DNA of 64,000 bases, from the NCBI RefSeq assembly GCF_000422585.1, contig NZ_AUGI01000033.1, forward strand, positions 48,854 to 112,853, in the 5' to 3' direction. Under the pieces are notes generated by a model that made no database searches, was not told where the DNA came from, and saw only the letters and a program-made list of their open reading frames with translations. A program made the position numbers and the translations under genes. The DNA comes from Hugenholtzia roseola DSM 9546 (lineage in GTDB: Bacteria > Bacteroidota > Bacteroidia > Cytophagales > Bernardetiaceae). Shown here in pieces: positions 35,099 through 43,131 of this stretch (the stretch's first letter is position 1; each line of letters opens with the position of its first letter).

Positions 35099-35557
35099 CT
35101 ACTCACAGGGCTGCGCCTGCGCATAGTGTTCTTCGGTGAAGGTGTAGTAAAGCGTGAATTTAGCACGTTTAACTAATTCAGGGGTGTAATTGTCGTAATT
35201 ACGGAAGTCGAAAGTGCCTGTTCTATTGCGAAAAGTATGAGAAAGACATTTTTCGTTTTCGAAAATAACAACCAAAGAATCACCTGTTTCTTCAAGACTT
35301 TGTCTAAATCCCCATGCTTGAACAAAAGGGTCGCCCACCAAATCAACAACCACAGAGTCATTGGGCGACAACTGATAGGTCTTAAAGGGATTTGTATCAA
35401 TGCTATTAAACAAATTCATTTTAATTTGTTGAGAGGTAGTGTTTTTATATACAAATTTGACTTTTTCTATGTGACCGTGGTCAGTTGTGCAGGACGCTGC
35501 TGTCAATAACAAGCTCAAAATAAGACTAATTCCAATAATCAAAGAGCGTATCAACAT
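35099..35557 (-). CDS. tandem lipoprotein, copy 1
   Basis: 152 residues. Signal peptide with lipobox (LLLTAASC, Cys about 23), then a small beta-rich domain (VKFVYKNTTSQQIKMNLFNS, YQLSPNDSVVVDLVGDP) ending in a constant tail GTFDFRNYDNYTPELV and FTLYYTFTEEHYAQAQPCE-type end. Copies 2 and 3 follow at 35633-36081 and 36164-36622. Signal peptide and tail are nearly constant while the middle differs. Family and function unknown. Confidence 0.8.
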   Translation of the reverse strand: MLIRSLIIGISLILSLLLTAASCTTDHGHIEKVKFVYKNTTSQQIKMNLFNSIDTNPFKTYQLSPNDSVVVDLVGDPFVQAWGFRQSLEETGDSLVVIFENEKCLSHTFRNRTGTFDFRNYDNYTPELVKRAKFTLYYTFTEEHYAQAQPCE

Positions 35558-35592
35558 GGATTTCGGTGAGGTTAATGTATATTAGAAAGGGA

Positions 35593-35626
35593 AAAACCCT
35601 AAGTTTATTAAAGAAACTTAGGGTTT
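35593..35626. terminator. terminator between lipoprotein copies
   Basis: AAACCCTAAGTTT faces AAACTTAGGGTTT with a 7-to-8-nt loop, in the 75-base gap between copies 1 and 2. Copy 1 therefore probably has its own promoter. Confidence 0.75.
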
Positions 35627-35632
35627 GAGAAA

Positions 35633-36081
35633 CTACTCACAGGGCTGCGCCTGCGCATAGTGTTCTTCGGTGAAGGTATAGTAAAGCGTGAATTTCCTTT
35701 GCTCGACTAACTGTGGCGTGTAGTTATCATAGTTGCGGAAGTCGAAAGTGCCTATTTTTGTTTCAGTTTCATGTTTGATACACTTTTCATTATCAAAAGC
35801 GATAATAACCGAATCACTATTACCATGACTCATATACCACGCCACTACCCTGGGTCGCCTACTTGTTCTACCACAAGCGAATCATTGGTACGAATGAGAA
35901 AACGCTTCACCAAAGCCGCATCAGAAGTAGGATAAACATTAACCGATAAATCATAAGGTGTCATGTTTTTATATACAAACATAGCCCTTTGTATGGGTGC
36001 TTCGTCTGTAGTACAAGAGGCTGCCGTCAGAAATAGAATAGAAATAAGATTAATTCCAATAATCAAAGAGCGTATCAACAT
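35633..36081 (-). pseudogene. tandem lipoprotein, copy 2, frameshifted
   Basis: The N-terminal part (ATG 36081, lipobox FLTAASC) reads to VEQVGDPG and hits TAG. The rest, VVAWYMSHGNSD onward to the constant AQAQPCE tail, continues in another frame. Adding one G to the GGG run (positions 35848-35850 on the + strand) restores VGDPGVVAWY, aligning with VGDPFVQAWG of copy 1. So there is a single-base loss at a G run, either real or an assembly error. Otherwise the copy is intact in both halves. Confidence 0.8.
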
Positions 36082-36163
36082 GAGGTTCGGTGGGGTTAGT
36101 GTATTTAGTTTTGATGTTAGCGAAGAAGTCAGAGCAGAAAACCCCGCCCTGACCAATCAAATG

Positions 36164-36622
36164 CTACTCACAAGGCTGTGCTTGCGCATAATGTTCTTCG
36201 GTGAAAGTATAGTAGAGCGTGAATTTGCGCTGCTGCACTAATTCAGGCGTGTAGTTATCATAGTTGCGGAAGTCGAAAGTGCCTCTGTACTTATCATCTC
36301 TATCTACCTCTGATAGGCATAGTAGTTCATTAAAAATGATAACAGATGAGTCCCCAGCAGAATTGATATTGTCATTAAAATGCCAAGGTTTTACCCCAAC
36401 ATCACCCTCCAATTCAACCGATACAGACTCTCCTTCTTGCAAGCGAAGGGTACGAAAAGCACTGCCTAACTTGTTGTAAACAACCATTTTAATAGGCTGC
36501 TTAGATTGATTTTTATAAATCAGAGTCGCGGTGGTGCGATAGGATATTTCTGCCCCTTCATCAGAACAACTCCAAAAAAGAAAGCAAAAAACAAAGCTAA
36601 TTCCAATAATCAAAGAGCGCAT
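36164..36622 (-). CDS. tandem lipoprotein, copy 3
   Basis: 152 residues from ATG 36622, chosen because it gives the same signal peptide as the other copies (RSLIIGISFVFCFLFWSC). An upstream frame to 36799 is open but adds a non-signal extension. The middle (TATLIYKNQSKQPIKMVVYN, LRLQEGESVSVELEGDVG) resembles copies 1 and 2 in layout. The last about 38 residues are almost identical to them. Function unknown. Confidence 0.8.
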   Translation of the reverse strand: MRSLIIGISFVFCFLFWSCSDEGAEISYRTTATLIYKNQSKQPIKMVVYNKLGSAFRTLRLQEGESVSVELEGDVGVKPWHFNDNINSAGDSSVIIFNELLCLSEVDRDDKYRGTFDFRNYDNYTPELVQQRKFTLYYTFTEEHYAQAQPCE

Positions 36623-36799
36623 CGAGGTGTTGTTTTGTTGAGTTGGTGTATTTGTTTTTAATGCTACTACGTCAAATAGAAATGTTAAGCGTCTTAAAGA
36701 GTCTTCGCTTTCTGACTGCAAATTTGGGGTTTTGATTTGGAATAAAAAAATCTTTTTTTTCTGTAAAAAATAGCGTTTTCGAATCTTGAAAAAATACAA

Positions 36800-37162
36800 A
36801 TCTGAATTATTTTTGCGTTTTTATCAGCCAAATAAAATTCTGCGCTACCTTTAAAAGGCTCTTCAAAAGGCGGTTATTTTCGGAAAGACGCAACTTTTAT
36901 AAGTTTTGTGGCAAGAAAGACAAAATTAAACAGAAGAAAATCACACGCGACAAATAAGTTATGCTTATTATCTAAATTTGACAAAAAAGGAAAAAACCTT
37001 ACTTCATCTATTTTGAGAGTGTTCCGCTTCTATTGGGTCTTTTTGAAATAGCTATCTCATTTTTACAAAAAACGATACTCATTTTGCATCTTCAACGGCT
37101 CTCTGCCTAAATTGCCCTCACCAAAGCAAAAGAAAGTTTTACCAACTAAACACACAACAAAG
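36800..37162. other. AT-rich gap before the porin gene
   Basis: No gene, strong hairpin or repeat seen. It must hold the porin promoter and that of lipoprotein copy 3. No full -33/-7 pair was found. Confidence 0.45.
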
Positions 37163-38557
37163 ATGCAAAAAAGATTTTTTACACTGCTGTTTTGTTTGGC
37201 AATCCTGCCACTTTACAAAACCTTTTCGCAAGAAGCGGAAAAACCCAAAGAAGACCACAGCTACAAACCGCTGACTATGAAATTGAGCGAAGACGGAAAA
37301 AAGTACGTCCGCTTTATTATCTGGAATCAGGTCTGGGCGCGTTATACGGAAAATAACCCTGGGACTTTAGATGTCAATGGGGCAGAGCAGGCGAATAGTT
37401 TTGATGTAGGCATGCGCAGGGCGCGTGTTTTGGCGTATGCACAGATTTCGCCGCGCTTTATGATAATGACTCACTTCGGTATCAATAACCAAACTTTCGT
37501 GAACGGAGGCATACCCGCAGGAGGCGCGACAGGAAATAGTGGTGCTATCGGCGGACAGAGCGACATCGCCGTTTCTGCCAAAAAGCCACAACTCTTCCTT
37601 CACGATATTTGGAACGAATTTAAAGTAGTAGATAAAAAGCTCTATATCGGTAGCGGCTTGCACTATTGGAATGGCATTTCGCGCATGACCAACGCCAGCA
37701 CGCTCAACTTTATGACCATAGATGCACCTATCTTCAACTGGCCTTTGATAGAACTCACCGACCAATTTGCGCGTCAGTTTGGCTTTTACGCAAAGGGTCA
37801 GTTGGGCAAACTTGATTATCGTATCGCCTACAATAAGCCTTTTAGCGTAGGCGGCAGAGCCGAAGATGTGGCAGATAACGGCATAGCGGTCAATGTGCGA
37901 AACGAAAATTGGGCTTCACAAGGCTATTTTAATTGGCAGTTTTTTGACATGGAGTCAAACCTACTTCCCTATTTTGTAGGCACTTATTTGGGTTCTAAAA
38001 AGGTCTTTAATATCGGTGCAGGCTTTCACTATCACCCCGAAGCGACGGCTTCAAAAACAGCAGGCGTAGTAACCAATCACGACATGTTGCTTATCGGAAT
38101 TGATGCCTTTTTAGATTTGCCGCTTAATAAGGAAAAAGGGACTGCCCTAACTGCTTACAGCGTTTTCTACAATTACGATTTTGGCGACAACTACTTGCGC
38201 AACGTAGGCATTATGAACATTGCGACAGGCTCCGACCCTGCTAAGGCGACCTTTGCAGGCGCAGGCAACTCGCAACCGCTTATCGGTACAGGCAATATCT
38301 CTTATACCCAACTGGGTTATTTGCTGCCTACTTTCAAGAACGGCAACAAAGTTCAGCCCTTTGCCGCCTTTACCTACAAAGATTTTGAGCGTTTGAATGA
38401 TTCTTCTACCCAATTTGATTTGGGCATGAACTACTTTATCAATTCGCATCACGCCAAAATCACGATTCAGTATAGCACGCGCCCACTTTACGACACCGAC
38501 CGCAATAGAAGCGGCAGCGCAGGCGAACTGATTTTGCAGACGCATATCTTCTTGTAG
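37163..38557 (+). CDS. outer-membrane porin
   Basis: 464 residues from ATG 37163, which starts a clean signal peptide (QKRFFTLLFCLAILPLYKTFSQ). The mature protein is a large beta-barrel of alternating strands: VRFIIWNQVWARYTE at the start, RARVLAYAQISPRFMIMTHFG, and a final strand ending in Phe (ELILQTHIFL). It resembles the phosphate-selective/OprO-type porin-like proteins of Bacteroidota. The following DUF4212-symporter pair on the same strand suggests an acetate or other small-solute uptake unit (inference from context). Confidence 0.8.
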   Translation: MQKRFFTLLFCLAILPLYKTFSQEAEKPKEDHSYKPLTMKLSEDGKKYVRFIIWNQVWARYTENNPGTLDVNGAEQANSFDVGMRRARVLAYAQISPRFMIMTHFGINNQTFVNGGIPAGGATGNSGAIGGQSDIAVSAKKPQLFLHDIWNEFKVVDKKLYIGSGLHYWNGISRMTNASTLNFMTIDAPIFNWPLIELTDQFARQFGFYAKGQLGKLDYRIAYNKPFSVGGRAEDVADNGIAVNVRNENWASQGYFNWQFFDMESNLLPYFVGTYLGSKKVFNIGAGFHYHPEATASKTAGVVTNHDMLLIGIDAFLDLPLNKEKGTALTAYSVFYNYDFGDNYLRNVGIMNIATGSDPAKATFAGAGNSQPLIGTGNISYTQLGYLLPTFKNGNKVQPFAAFTYKDFERLNDSSTQFDLGMNYFINSHHAKITIQYSTRPLYDTDRNRSGSAGELILQTHIFL

Positions 38558-38594
38558 CCTTTTTTCACTTCAACTTTAAACCCTATTGAAAAAT

Positions 38595-38621
38595 GCTCTG
38601 CCTCATAGAAAGAGGCAGGGC
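38595..38621 (+). promoter_or_regulatory. hairpin in the porin-DUF4212 gap
   Basis: GCTCTGCCTC faces GAGGCAGGGC (10-bp stem with one G-U pair, 7-nt loop) about 40 bases after the porin stop. It is not followed by a T-run, so it may be an mRNA processing or 3'-stability hairpin rather than a terminator. Confidence 0.5.
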
Positions 38622-38688
38622 GCACCAAGTCTTTGTTTTTCTGTTTATTTTTCTAAAAAAATCCTTTTCTCTCTAAACACACACCACC

Positions 38689-38973
38689 ATGGCATCAAAT
38701 CTAAACAAAAACGGTCAGGATATCGAACGCCTAAAAGAATATTGGCGCAAAAATATCACCTACGTTGGCATCTTACTTTTCATCTGGTTTATCTCCTCGT
38801 ATGGCGCAGGGATTCTCTTTGCCGATTCGCTCAATGAGATTCGCATTGGGGGCTTCAAGTTAGGGTTCTGGTTTGCCCAACAAGGGTCTATGTATATTTT
38901 TGTGGGTATTATTTTCGTCTATGTCTGGCTTATGTCTAAATTAGACAAAGAATATGATGTAGATGAAAAATAA
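38689..38973 (+). CDS. DUF4212 small subunit of sodium:solute symporter
   Basis: 94 residues with two membrane helices (about 25-44 and 62-84) separated by a short periplasmic loop (NEIRIGGFKLGFWFAQQGS). Length and the LGFWFAQQGS motif fit the small partner that always precedes the large symporter (TIGR03647 type). The symporter gene starts 73 bases downstream. Together they form a two-component Na+/solute symporter in the inner membrane. Confidence 0.93.
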   Translation: MASNLNKNGQDIERLKEYWRKNITYVGILLFIWFISSYGAGILFADSLNEIRIGGFKLGFWFAQQGSMYIFVGIIFVYVWLMSKLDKEYDVDEK

Positions 38974-39045
38974 AAGTTTATTTCCAACTTATTTGCCTTC
39001 TCATAGCTTTTCAAACCTTTACAACCTTAAAACACAGCACCTTTT

Positions 39046-40737
39046 ATGAGTATCTTAATTTGGACTTATATCATCGTGGGGCTAACCTTTGCCCTCTATA
39101 TAGGCATCGCGATATGGTCGCGAGCAGGCTCTACCAAAGAATTTTACGTGGCAGGCGGTGGCGTTTCGCCCCTTGCTAACGGCATGGCGACGGCGGCAGA
39201 CTGGATGTCGGCAGCTTCTTTTATCTCTATGGCTGGTATCATTGCCGCCATTGGCTACGACGGTTCAGTTTATTTGATGGGCTGGACAGGTGGTTATGTA
39301 CTTTTGGCACTTTTGCTTGCACCCTACCTACGAAAATTTGGCAAATTCACCGTTCCCGACTTTGTGGGTGAGCGTTATTACTCTCAAACGGCGCGTTTGG
39401 TAGCCGTTTTTTGCGCCCTTTTCGTGTCCTTTACGTATGTGGCGGGTCAGATGCGCGGTGTGGGCGTAGTATTTTCGCGCTTTTTGGAAGTGCAAATCGA
39501 ATGGGGAGTAGTTATCGGCATGTGTATCGTCTTTTTCTACGCCGTTTTGGGTGGTATGAAGGGCATCACTTACACACAGGTAGCCCAATATTGCGTCTTG
39601 ATTTTTGCCTATATGGTGCCTGCGATTTTCATTTCGCTACAAATGACCGATAGCCTCTTTCCACAGCTTGGTTTTGGTGCAAAAGTAGCAGGAACAGACC
39701 TCTATCTTTTGGATAAATTAGACGGTTTGCACAAAGAATTGGGCTTTGCTGCCTATACTGACGGTGCAAAATCTATGATAGATGTCTTTGCCATTACGGT
39801 TGCTTTGATGGTAGGAACGGCTGGTTTGCCACACGTAATTGTGCGCTTCTTTACCGTACCAAGAGTAAAAGATGCGCGTATTTCGGCAGGCTACGCCCTT
39901 ATTTTTATCGCAATTCTCTACACGACTGCCCCTGCGATTGCTGCCTTTGCGCGTACTAATATGATTGAAAGTGTCAGTGGTAAGAAAATCTCGGAAATGC
40001 CTTCTTGGGTACAAAACTGGGAAAAGACCAAACTTATCACGATTGAAGACAAGAATGGTGATGGTATTGTCCAATTCTACAATGAAAAATCGAAAGATGC
40101 TGCCTTTTTAGCAAGTGCCGAAGCCAAAGGTTGGAAAGGCAACGAACTTACCGTAGATAGAGATATTATGGTTTTGGCAAACCCTGAAATTGCACAGCTT
40201 CCCAACTGGGTCATTGCCTTAGTAGCGGCAGGCGGCTTGGCAGCAGCCCTTTCTACAGCGGCAGGTTTGCTTTTGGTTATCTCTACTTCTATTGCACACG
40301 ACCTTTTCAAAAAAATCGTCATGCCTGATATTTCCGAAAAAGGCGAATTAGTGGCGGCACGTGTAGCAGCAGCCGTAGCGGTAGTAATTGCAGGTTATTT
40401 CGGTATCAATCCGCCCGGATTTGTGGCAGAGGTAGTCGCTTTTGCCTTCGGCTTGGCAGCCGCCTCCTTCTTCCCCGCCATTGTATTGGGCATTTTCTAC
40501 AAACGCCTTAACCGCGAGGGTGCGATTGCAGGCATGGTCATTGGCTTGCTTTTCACAATCGGCTACATCTACTACTTCAAATTTGCCATTCCCAAAGAAG
40601 AAAATATCGCTGCCAACTGGCTCTTTGGCATTTCTCCCGAAGGTATCGGCACGATAGGCATGATAGTCAATGTAGTAGTAGCCCTTGTTGTGAGTTCGCT
40701 AACTCCCCCCCACCGCAAGAGGTACAGGACATTGTAG
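39046..40737 (+). CDS. sodium:solute symporter (ActP-like), 3' end out of frame
   Basis: 563 residues as read; 12-14 membrane helices of the SSS family, partner of the preceding DUF4212 protein (TIGR03648 type). Characteristic segments are EFYVAGGGVSPLANGMATAADWMSA in halves, GTAGLPHVIVRFFTVP and AAGGLAAALSTAAGLLLVIS. The end TPPHRKRYRTL looks wrong. One additional C in the C7 run at 40705-40711 gives TPPPPQEVQDIVEEIRLPRG...HH ending at 40784, a normal tail for the family. The transport domain is complete either way. Substrate probably acetate or a similar monocarboxylate (inference). Confidence 0.92.
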   Translation: MSILIWTYIIVGLTFALYIGIAIWSRAGSTKEFYVAGGGVSPLANGMATAADWMSAASFISMAGIIAAIGYDGSVYLMGWTGGYVLLALLLAPYLRKFGKFTVPDFVGERYYSQTARLVAVFCALFVSFTYVAGQMRGVGVVFSRFLEVQIEWGVVIGMCIVFFYAVLGGMKGITYTQVAQYCVLIFAYMVPAIFISLQMTDSLFPQLGFGAKVAGTDLYLLDKLDGLHKELGFAAYTDGAKSMIDVFAITVALMVGTAGLPHVIVRFFTVPRVKDARISAGYALIFIAILYTTAPAIAAFARTNMIESVSGKKISEMPSWVQNWEKTKLITIEDKNGDGIVQFYNEKSKDAAFLASAEAKGWKGNELTVDRDIMVLANPEIAQLPNWVIALVAAGGLAAALSTAAGLLLVISTSIAHDLFKKIVMPDISEKGELVAARVAAAVAVVIAGYFGINPPGFVAEVVAFAFGLAAASFFPAIVLGIFYKRLNREGAIAGMVIGLLFTIGYIYYFKFAIPKEENIAANWLFGISPEGIGTIGMIVNVVVALVVSSLTPPHRKRYRTL

Positions 40738-40856
40738 AAGAAATCCGCCTCCCACGTGGCGCAGGCGAAGCAACCCATCATTAAGACTTATAGAAATGGG
40801 TACAAAGTAAATTAGTAAAGTGTGTGGTTAATTTTAAAGTTTAGAAAGTAAAAAGT

Positions 40857-40883
40857 AGCCTTCTCTAAGAAGGCTATTTTTTT
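40857..40883 (+). terminator. terminator after the symporter gene
   Basis: AGCCTTCT faces AGAAGGCT over a 3-nt loop, followed by ATTTTTTT. The same hairpin recurs at 42384-42412. Confidence 0.9.
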
Positions 40884-40992
40884 GTGCTTTGGCAAGTTAA
40901 AATTTGTTAAAGTGATTAAAAAAACTTGTCCAATCGCATTTAAAATTTTACTTTTATGGGTCTTATTTTTGTGAAAAGTTTATGATAACAAC

Positions 40993-42384
40993 ATGAAAAA
41001 TACACTTCTCCTCCTCTTCCTTTTTTTGAGCAGCTCTCTTTTTGCCCAAAATACAGATACAACCTTTGCGCTGCAATTCAACTCCACGACCTATGTTGAA
41101 ATGCACTGCCCCACCTGTCCTGATGCAGATTATAGCATTGAATACCGCCCTGCCCTTACTAAAAGTTGGGCGCGATTTGAACTAGCGCAGGTAGCACAAG
41201 GTATTTTTGCAGGAACAGTTAGTTTGCATCTTCCCGAAACGGTGCGCCTGCTTCGAAACAAACCGCAACGCAATTATGTCAGTTTTCTTGTACTTGTGCC
41301 GAATGACACTTTAAAAGTACAAATTAAATATGATAAAGAAAATGATGAATATATTTTTGAAAAAATTTTAACCAGCCAATATCCTACCCTAACCCAGTAT
41401 GCCGTAGATAAAATTAAAGATTTGGGCTATCATGAAACAGATTTTGCCTTAGCAGGGCTAACGCCCGAAGAAAAGTTGGCTTTTATAAAAAAGGAAATAG
41501 CCTATTTAGAAGCCTATCAGAAAAAACACAGCCTACCCCTTTGGTTTTTTAATCAAGCAAAAGAAAGCCCACAATACATCATTTCCTTTGACACAAGTCT
41601 TGTCAGCCCTCCCCTTTCCAACCGTCATGCGCTTGGCAGTACCTATTATATGATGCACTTAGATAACTTTATTCAGGTAGCTTTGGGCTATAAAAAAATA
41701 AGTGAGATAGCCACCTGTGCGCCTTTTCTCTCTGATAGCACGCTACAAACGCTCAAAGTCAGAGCCGAATATGCGGAAAAACAGGTAGCTTTTGAAGTGG
41801 CGGAATACTACAAACTCTATCTATTGACTAATTTTCTAACCCTAACCAGCGACGAAAAAGAAGCCTCTACACTTTTTAATATCCTCAACTTTAAACAAGA
41901 AGCAATTAAAAATTATGCAATACATACTATAAATGATTTTACACAACAAGTTACTTATCTTAACACAGAAAAAAAACTTCCAGAATTTTTGCTCAAAGAT
42001 ATAGAAGGAAACTTGGTCTTGCTTAATGAATCGTTGGGCAAAACGGTTTATCTTAGCTTTTGGTTTCCCTCCTGCGCTCCTTGTATTCGTGCCATTCCCG
42101 ACAAAAATAAATTGGTAGAAAGCCTGCCTTCGGACGAGTTCGAACTCATCAATATTTGCGTATCGGGCAGTGAGCAAGAATGGCAAAATGCGATTGAGCG
42201 TTTTCAGATGAAGGGCAAAAATTTTTATGTAAGCCATACCGAAATAGAAAAAGAACTAACCCAACTATTTGGTATTAGCACTTTTCCCCATTATGCAATC
42301 CTAAAAGATGGCAAGATACTCATTCGCAAAGCAAACTCTCCCAACAAAATCGCACCCGAACTGCGCGACTTGCTAAAAAAGTAG
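40993..42384 (+). CDS. exported thioredoxin-like (TlpA/ResA-type) protein
   Basis: 463 residues. Signal peptide (KNTLLLLFLFLSSSLFAQ), a long N-terminal region (about 20-330) of unknown fold, then a TlpA-like thioredoxin domain with redox pair Cys361 and Cys364 (SCAPC) and the cis-Pro TFPHY near 430. A periplasmic thiol-disulfide oxidoreductase of the kind abundant in Bacteroidota, often tied to cytochrome c or envelope protein maturation. A TATTTTTG element lies at 40964-40971. Downstream is the terminator at 42384. Confidence 0.88.
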   Translation: MKNTLLLLFLFLSSSLFAQNTDTTFALQFNSTTYVEMHCPTCPDADYSIEYRPALTKSWARFELAQVAQGIFAGTVSLHLPETVRLLRNKPQRNYVSFLVLVPNDTLKVQIKYDKENDEYIFEKILTSQYPTLTQYAVDKIKDLGYHETDFALAGLTPEEKLAFIKKEIAYLEAYQKKHSLPLWFFNQAKESPQYIISFDTSLVSPPLSNRHALGSTYYMMHLDNFIQVALGYKKISEIATCAPFLSDSTLQTLKVRAEYAEKQVAFEVAEYYKLYLLTNFLTLTSDEKEASTLFNILNFKQEAIKNYAIHTINDFTQQVTYLNTEKKLPEFLLKDIEGNLVLLNESLGKTVYLSFWFPSCAPCIRAIPDKNKLVESLPSDEFELINICVSGSEQEWQNAIERFQMKGKNFYVSHTEIEKELTQLFGISTFPHYAILKDGKILIRKANSPNKIAPELRDLLKK

Positions 42385-42412
42385 CCTTCTCAAAGAAGGC
42401 TATTTTTTTGTA
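42384..42412 (+). terminator. terminator after the thioredoxin-like gene
   Basis: AGCCTTCT faces AGAAGGCT with a 3-nt loop and ATTTTTTT, a near-identical copy of the one at 40857. The stop codon TAG of the gene overlaps its base. Confidence 0.9.
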
Positions 42413-42425
42413 CAATATTTTAAAC

Positions 42426-42887
42426 TTAATCAAAATAAACAACTTTCTCCCTTCTTTGAATAGAAAGAGCCACAGGCGTACTGTTTTGCAAGTTATCTCC
42501 TACGGGACAGCGACGCTCGATTTCCTGCAACCACTCCAAAAGCAGAGGGTCGGAAGCCGTTGTTTCAGGCTCTAAAAGCACCTCCAAAGCCTGATAGCCT
42601 GCCCTTTGTAGGTCGGAAAAGCCAAAAAGCCGTTCAGGATTGATTTCACCTTTCAAATTTATTTTCAAACTTTTTAGCTCAAAATTGTACTCCTTCGCAA
42701 CCAAATGCGCCACTACATTCAAACAGCCTGCATAAGCCGCCAAGAGGTACTCGACAGGATTGGGCGCAAGGTCGGTGCCACCCAAAGCCTGCGGTTCATC
42801 TACTAAAAGCTCGAAATGACGCACTTTTGCGCGAAATTTGGCAGAACTTTCACTTTTTCCGCTCAAAGAAAAGGTAAGATTCGACAT
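42426..42887 (-). CDS. OsmC-family thiol peroxidase-like protein
   Basis: 153 residues. Both active-site cysteines of the OsmC/Ohr fold are present: Cys55 (AYAGCLN) and Cys127 (RRCPVGDN). The PNPVEYLLAA helix before Cys55 is characteristic. It reduces organic or inorganic hydroperoxides using a dithiol. Placed next to the sulfate assimilation operon, on the same strand but separated from it by 240 bases of repeat elements, so it is probably a separate transcript. Confidence 0.9.
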   Translation of the reverse strand: MSNLTFSLSGKSESSAKFRAKVRHFELLVDEPQALGGTDLAPNPVEYLLAAYAGCLNVVAHLVAKEYNFELKSLKINLKGEINPERLFGFSDLQRAGYQALEVLLEPETTASDPLLLEWLQEIERRCPVGDNLQNSTPVALSIQRREKVVYFD

Positions 42888-42990
42888 TTTTTGTAATTTT
42901 GAATGGTGAAAAAAAGATAAGCCACAATGGGCTGCTACCCATTGGGAAAACGCAACCTTACATTTCTTGCAGGATTTGTAAGGTTTTTTT

Positions 42991-43131
42991 TGAACCGTCG
43001 CTGAGGCTGTTAGCCGTCAGCGAGGTTTTTATTTTTGATAGAACTTATTGCTGTCAGCGAGGTTTTTGTTTTTTTTAATGAACAATTTTATTTCAATCCG
43101 ACTTAGAATAAGGCAGTGCCTTGTGCCTACC
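42991..43131 (+). repeat. composite repeat: family B hairpin plus repeat A palindrome (left copy)
   Basis: GAACCGTCGCTGAGGCTG onward forms a 24-nt hairpin at 42999-43022 (arms CGCTGA-GGCT and AGCC-g-TCAGCG), followed by a T-run. A second half copy (CTGTCAGCGAGG at about 43051) precedes AACAATTTTATTTCAATCC and a palindrome with one decayed arm (AAGGCAGTGCCTTGTGCC, about 43114-43125). The element abuts the cysN stop codon. A matching element in the same orientation is at 47074-47225. Confidence 0.8.
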
